A stretch of DNA of 5,223 nt from CAZONU01 sp965370045 (GTDB lineage: Bacteria > Planctomycetota > SZUA-567 > JAKLDR01). The stretch spans positions 1 through 5,223 of the forward strand of contig CBDUSI010000180.1 of NCBI GenBank assembly GCA_965370045.1, read 5' to 3'. Each line of letters opens with the position of its first letter. The stretch's first letter is position 1. Shown one piece after another: positions 4,331-5,223 of this stretch. The position numbers and the translations under genes were made by a program. The notes beneath the pieces were generated by a model. It saw nothing but the letters and a program-made list of their open reading frames with translations, was not told the DNA's origin and made no database searches.

Positions 4331-5223
4331 AGTCGACCGTCAACTCCGCCAGGAACGCGTTCAGCTTGGCGCACAGGGACTCCTCGCTGTCCAGGAGCTT
4401 CTCGATCTTGCCCTCAATGCGGTCGATCTCGTCCTCCTGGGCCTCCATCTTGCGCAGGTAGCGGTCGTGGAGCTTCGAGCTGCTGCTGGCCGACTTGAGG
4501 TCCGCGCGGATCCGCGTCTGGTCTTCGGCGATCTTGGCCTTGCGCTGCTCCAGGTTCGCCATCTTCCGCTGGGCCTCGACCAGCTCGCCCCGCATGGCGG
4601 CGACCTTCTCCAGCGCCTTCTTCACCGTCCTGGAGGCCGGGCCGTCCGCGTAGTAGCCGATCTGGGAGATGTCCATGTCGGCCAACGAGTACCCCGAGGT
4701 GTAGGTGTACTCGGTGATGACTTTGAGCCGCCTGGTTGCTTTCGGTTCGGCCTCCACGGGGAAGCGGTAGTACTCGTCGGTGCGATCCTCGTACTTCTCG
4801 GGGGCGACCAGCTTGTGGCTGCTGTCGTAAGGATGCTCGACGACCACGGTCTTGGCGGCGTCCTTCTTGTTCTTGACGGTGTAGTCGGTCTCCTCGCGCT
4901 CGCGGTGGGTGACCTGGGCCACGCCATTGCTGACGGTCACCAGGGTCATCTCGCTGGCCGTCCCGGGATTTGACACCTCCACGGTGCAGGCCAGGTCCAG
5001 CCCGTAGCTGACCAGGCGCTTCTCGTCGGGCTGGAGGTTGGGCAGCTGGGCGTCGCCGGCGTAGACGCCCTCGTCGAAGACGGTCACCGGCCCGGCCAGC
5101 AGGGAGAGCCCGGTGGAGTTGGTCATCTCGTAGCAGTTGTAGGGGTGGGCGGGGTGGGCGGGGTGGTGGTTCGCGTTGTAGAGCGTGAGCTTTCGGCCCT
5201 CGACTTCCCCGGCGACGAGGGGC
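4329..5223 (-). CDS. DUF4139-domain protein with C-terminal coiled coil, N-terminal part outside window
   Basis: The frame is open to the right edge, so 297 C-terminal residues are visible and the start is missing; the first internal methionine (5126) is not the start. The DUF4139 signature is clear: Y-E-M-T-N-S-T-G-L-S-L-L-A-G-P-V-T-V-F at about 31-49, then VYAGDAQLP and LQPDEKRLVSYGLDL. A beta-rich part with VEHPYDSS and RFPVEAEPKATRRLKVITEY follows. After GYYADGP (about 203-210) the last 85 residues are charged, Leu/Lys/Glu-rich helix suited to a coiled coil (MRGELVEAQRKMANLEQRKA). DUF4139 proteins are generally exported and of unknown function; some relatives are called mucoidy-inhibitor-like. 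A His/Pro-rich insert (HHPAHPAHP, about 19-27) is coded by the 9-base repeat near the edge. The gene converges on the anti-sigma gene, so no operon link is implied. Confidence 0.88.
   Translation of the reverse strand, partial: PLVAGEVEGRKLTLYNANHHPAHPAHPYNCYEMTNSTGLSLLAGPVTVFDEGVYAGDAQLPNLQPDEKRLVSYGLDLACTVEVSNPGTASEMTLVTVSNGVAQVTHREREETDYTVKNKKDAAKTVVVEHPYDSSHKLVAPEKYEDRTDEYYRFPVEAEPKATRRLKVITEYTYTSGYSLADMDISQIGYYADGPASRTVKKALEKVAAMRGELVEAQRKMANLEQRKAKIAEDQTRIRADLKSASSSSKLHDRYLRKMEAQEDEIDRIEGKIEKLLDSEESLCAKLNAFLAELTVD
5142..5166 (+). repeat. 9-base G-rich tandem repeat with G-quadruplex pattern
   Basis: GGGGTGGGC is repeated twice perfectly (5142-5150, 5151-5159), then GGGGTGG (5160-5166). 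On the plus strand this gives five runs of three or four G separated by single T or C bases, the pattern of a very stable parallel G-quadruplex. It lies in the template strand of the DUF4139 gene and encodes the Pro-Ala-His repeat on the minus strand. Confidence 0.85.

Noticed and set aside
4287..4973. Plus-strand open frame (228 codons) opposite the DUF4139 gene
   Set aside because: The minus strand carries unmistakable DUF4139 motifs and a coiled coil; the plus-strand product is low-complexity Leu/Val/Gly/Asp and has no family resemblance.
1..5223. tRNA, rRNA, CRISPR arrays, insertion sequences, attachment sites
   Set aside because: No cloverleaf, no regularly spaced repeats, no transposase or integrase fragments and no long terminal inverted repeats were seen.

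Overview
The window is GC-rich (roughly two thirds G+C by eye) bacterial chromosome. Genes are tightly packed, with Shine-Dalgarno sites, ATGA stop-start overlaps and sigma-70-type promoters. The gene mix (bacterial serpin, secreted CE15-type esterase, PQQ-type beta-propeller blade, ECF sigma/zinc-finger anti-sigma pair, DUF4139 protein with a C-terminal coiled coil) is typical of large environmental genomes such as Planctomycetota or related PVC/Armatimonadota-like lineages. That placement is an inference from gene content, not a marker-based assignment.

Layout, left to right. (1) 2-223, plus strand: C-terminal end of a serpin, with the whole reactive-centre loop inside the window, followed by a GC-rich hairpin at 241-268. 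(2) 347-1809, minus strand: a two-gene secreted operon. A CE15-like alpha/beta-hydrolase (411 aa) overlaps by ATGA a 76-aa signal-peptide protein that contains only one PQQ propeller blade. (3) 1810-2146: a divergent intergenic region with a candidate minus-strand promoter, an orphan plus-strand terminator-like hairpin, and a near-consensus promoter for the next gene. (4) 2147-2353, plus strand: a 68-aa CspA-family cold-shock protein with a TTG start, followed by a strong intrinsic terminator. (5) 2531-2899, plus strand: a single-domain STAS protein lacking the usual phosphorylatable serine, with its own promoter. (6) 3099-4243, plus strand: an ECF sigma factor and a zinc-finger anti-sigma factor with three predicted membrane segments, overlapping by ATGA and preceded by a promoter and a roughly 134-nt leader. 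(7) 4329 to the right edge, minus strand: the C-terminal 297 residues of a DUF4139 protein, convergent with the anti-sigma gene and carrying a G-quadruplex-type tandem repeat near the edge.

How the genes work together: the sigma/anti-sigma pair is a self-contained envelope-sensing switch. The adjacent STAS protein may belong to the same regulatory neighbourhood, but it has its own promoter and no proven link. The esterase and PQQ-blade protein are translationally coupled and both exported, so they probably act outside the cytoplasm, the esterase plausibly on plant-type polysaccharide esters. The cold-shock gene is a stand-alone unit. I did not find a clearly new multi-gene system. The most unusual items are the poly-glycine reactive loop of the serpin, the single-blade PQQ miniprotein, the unphosphorylatable STAS protein and the shared promoter architecture of the three plus-strand units.
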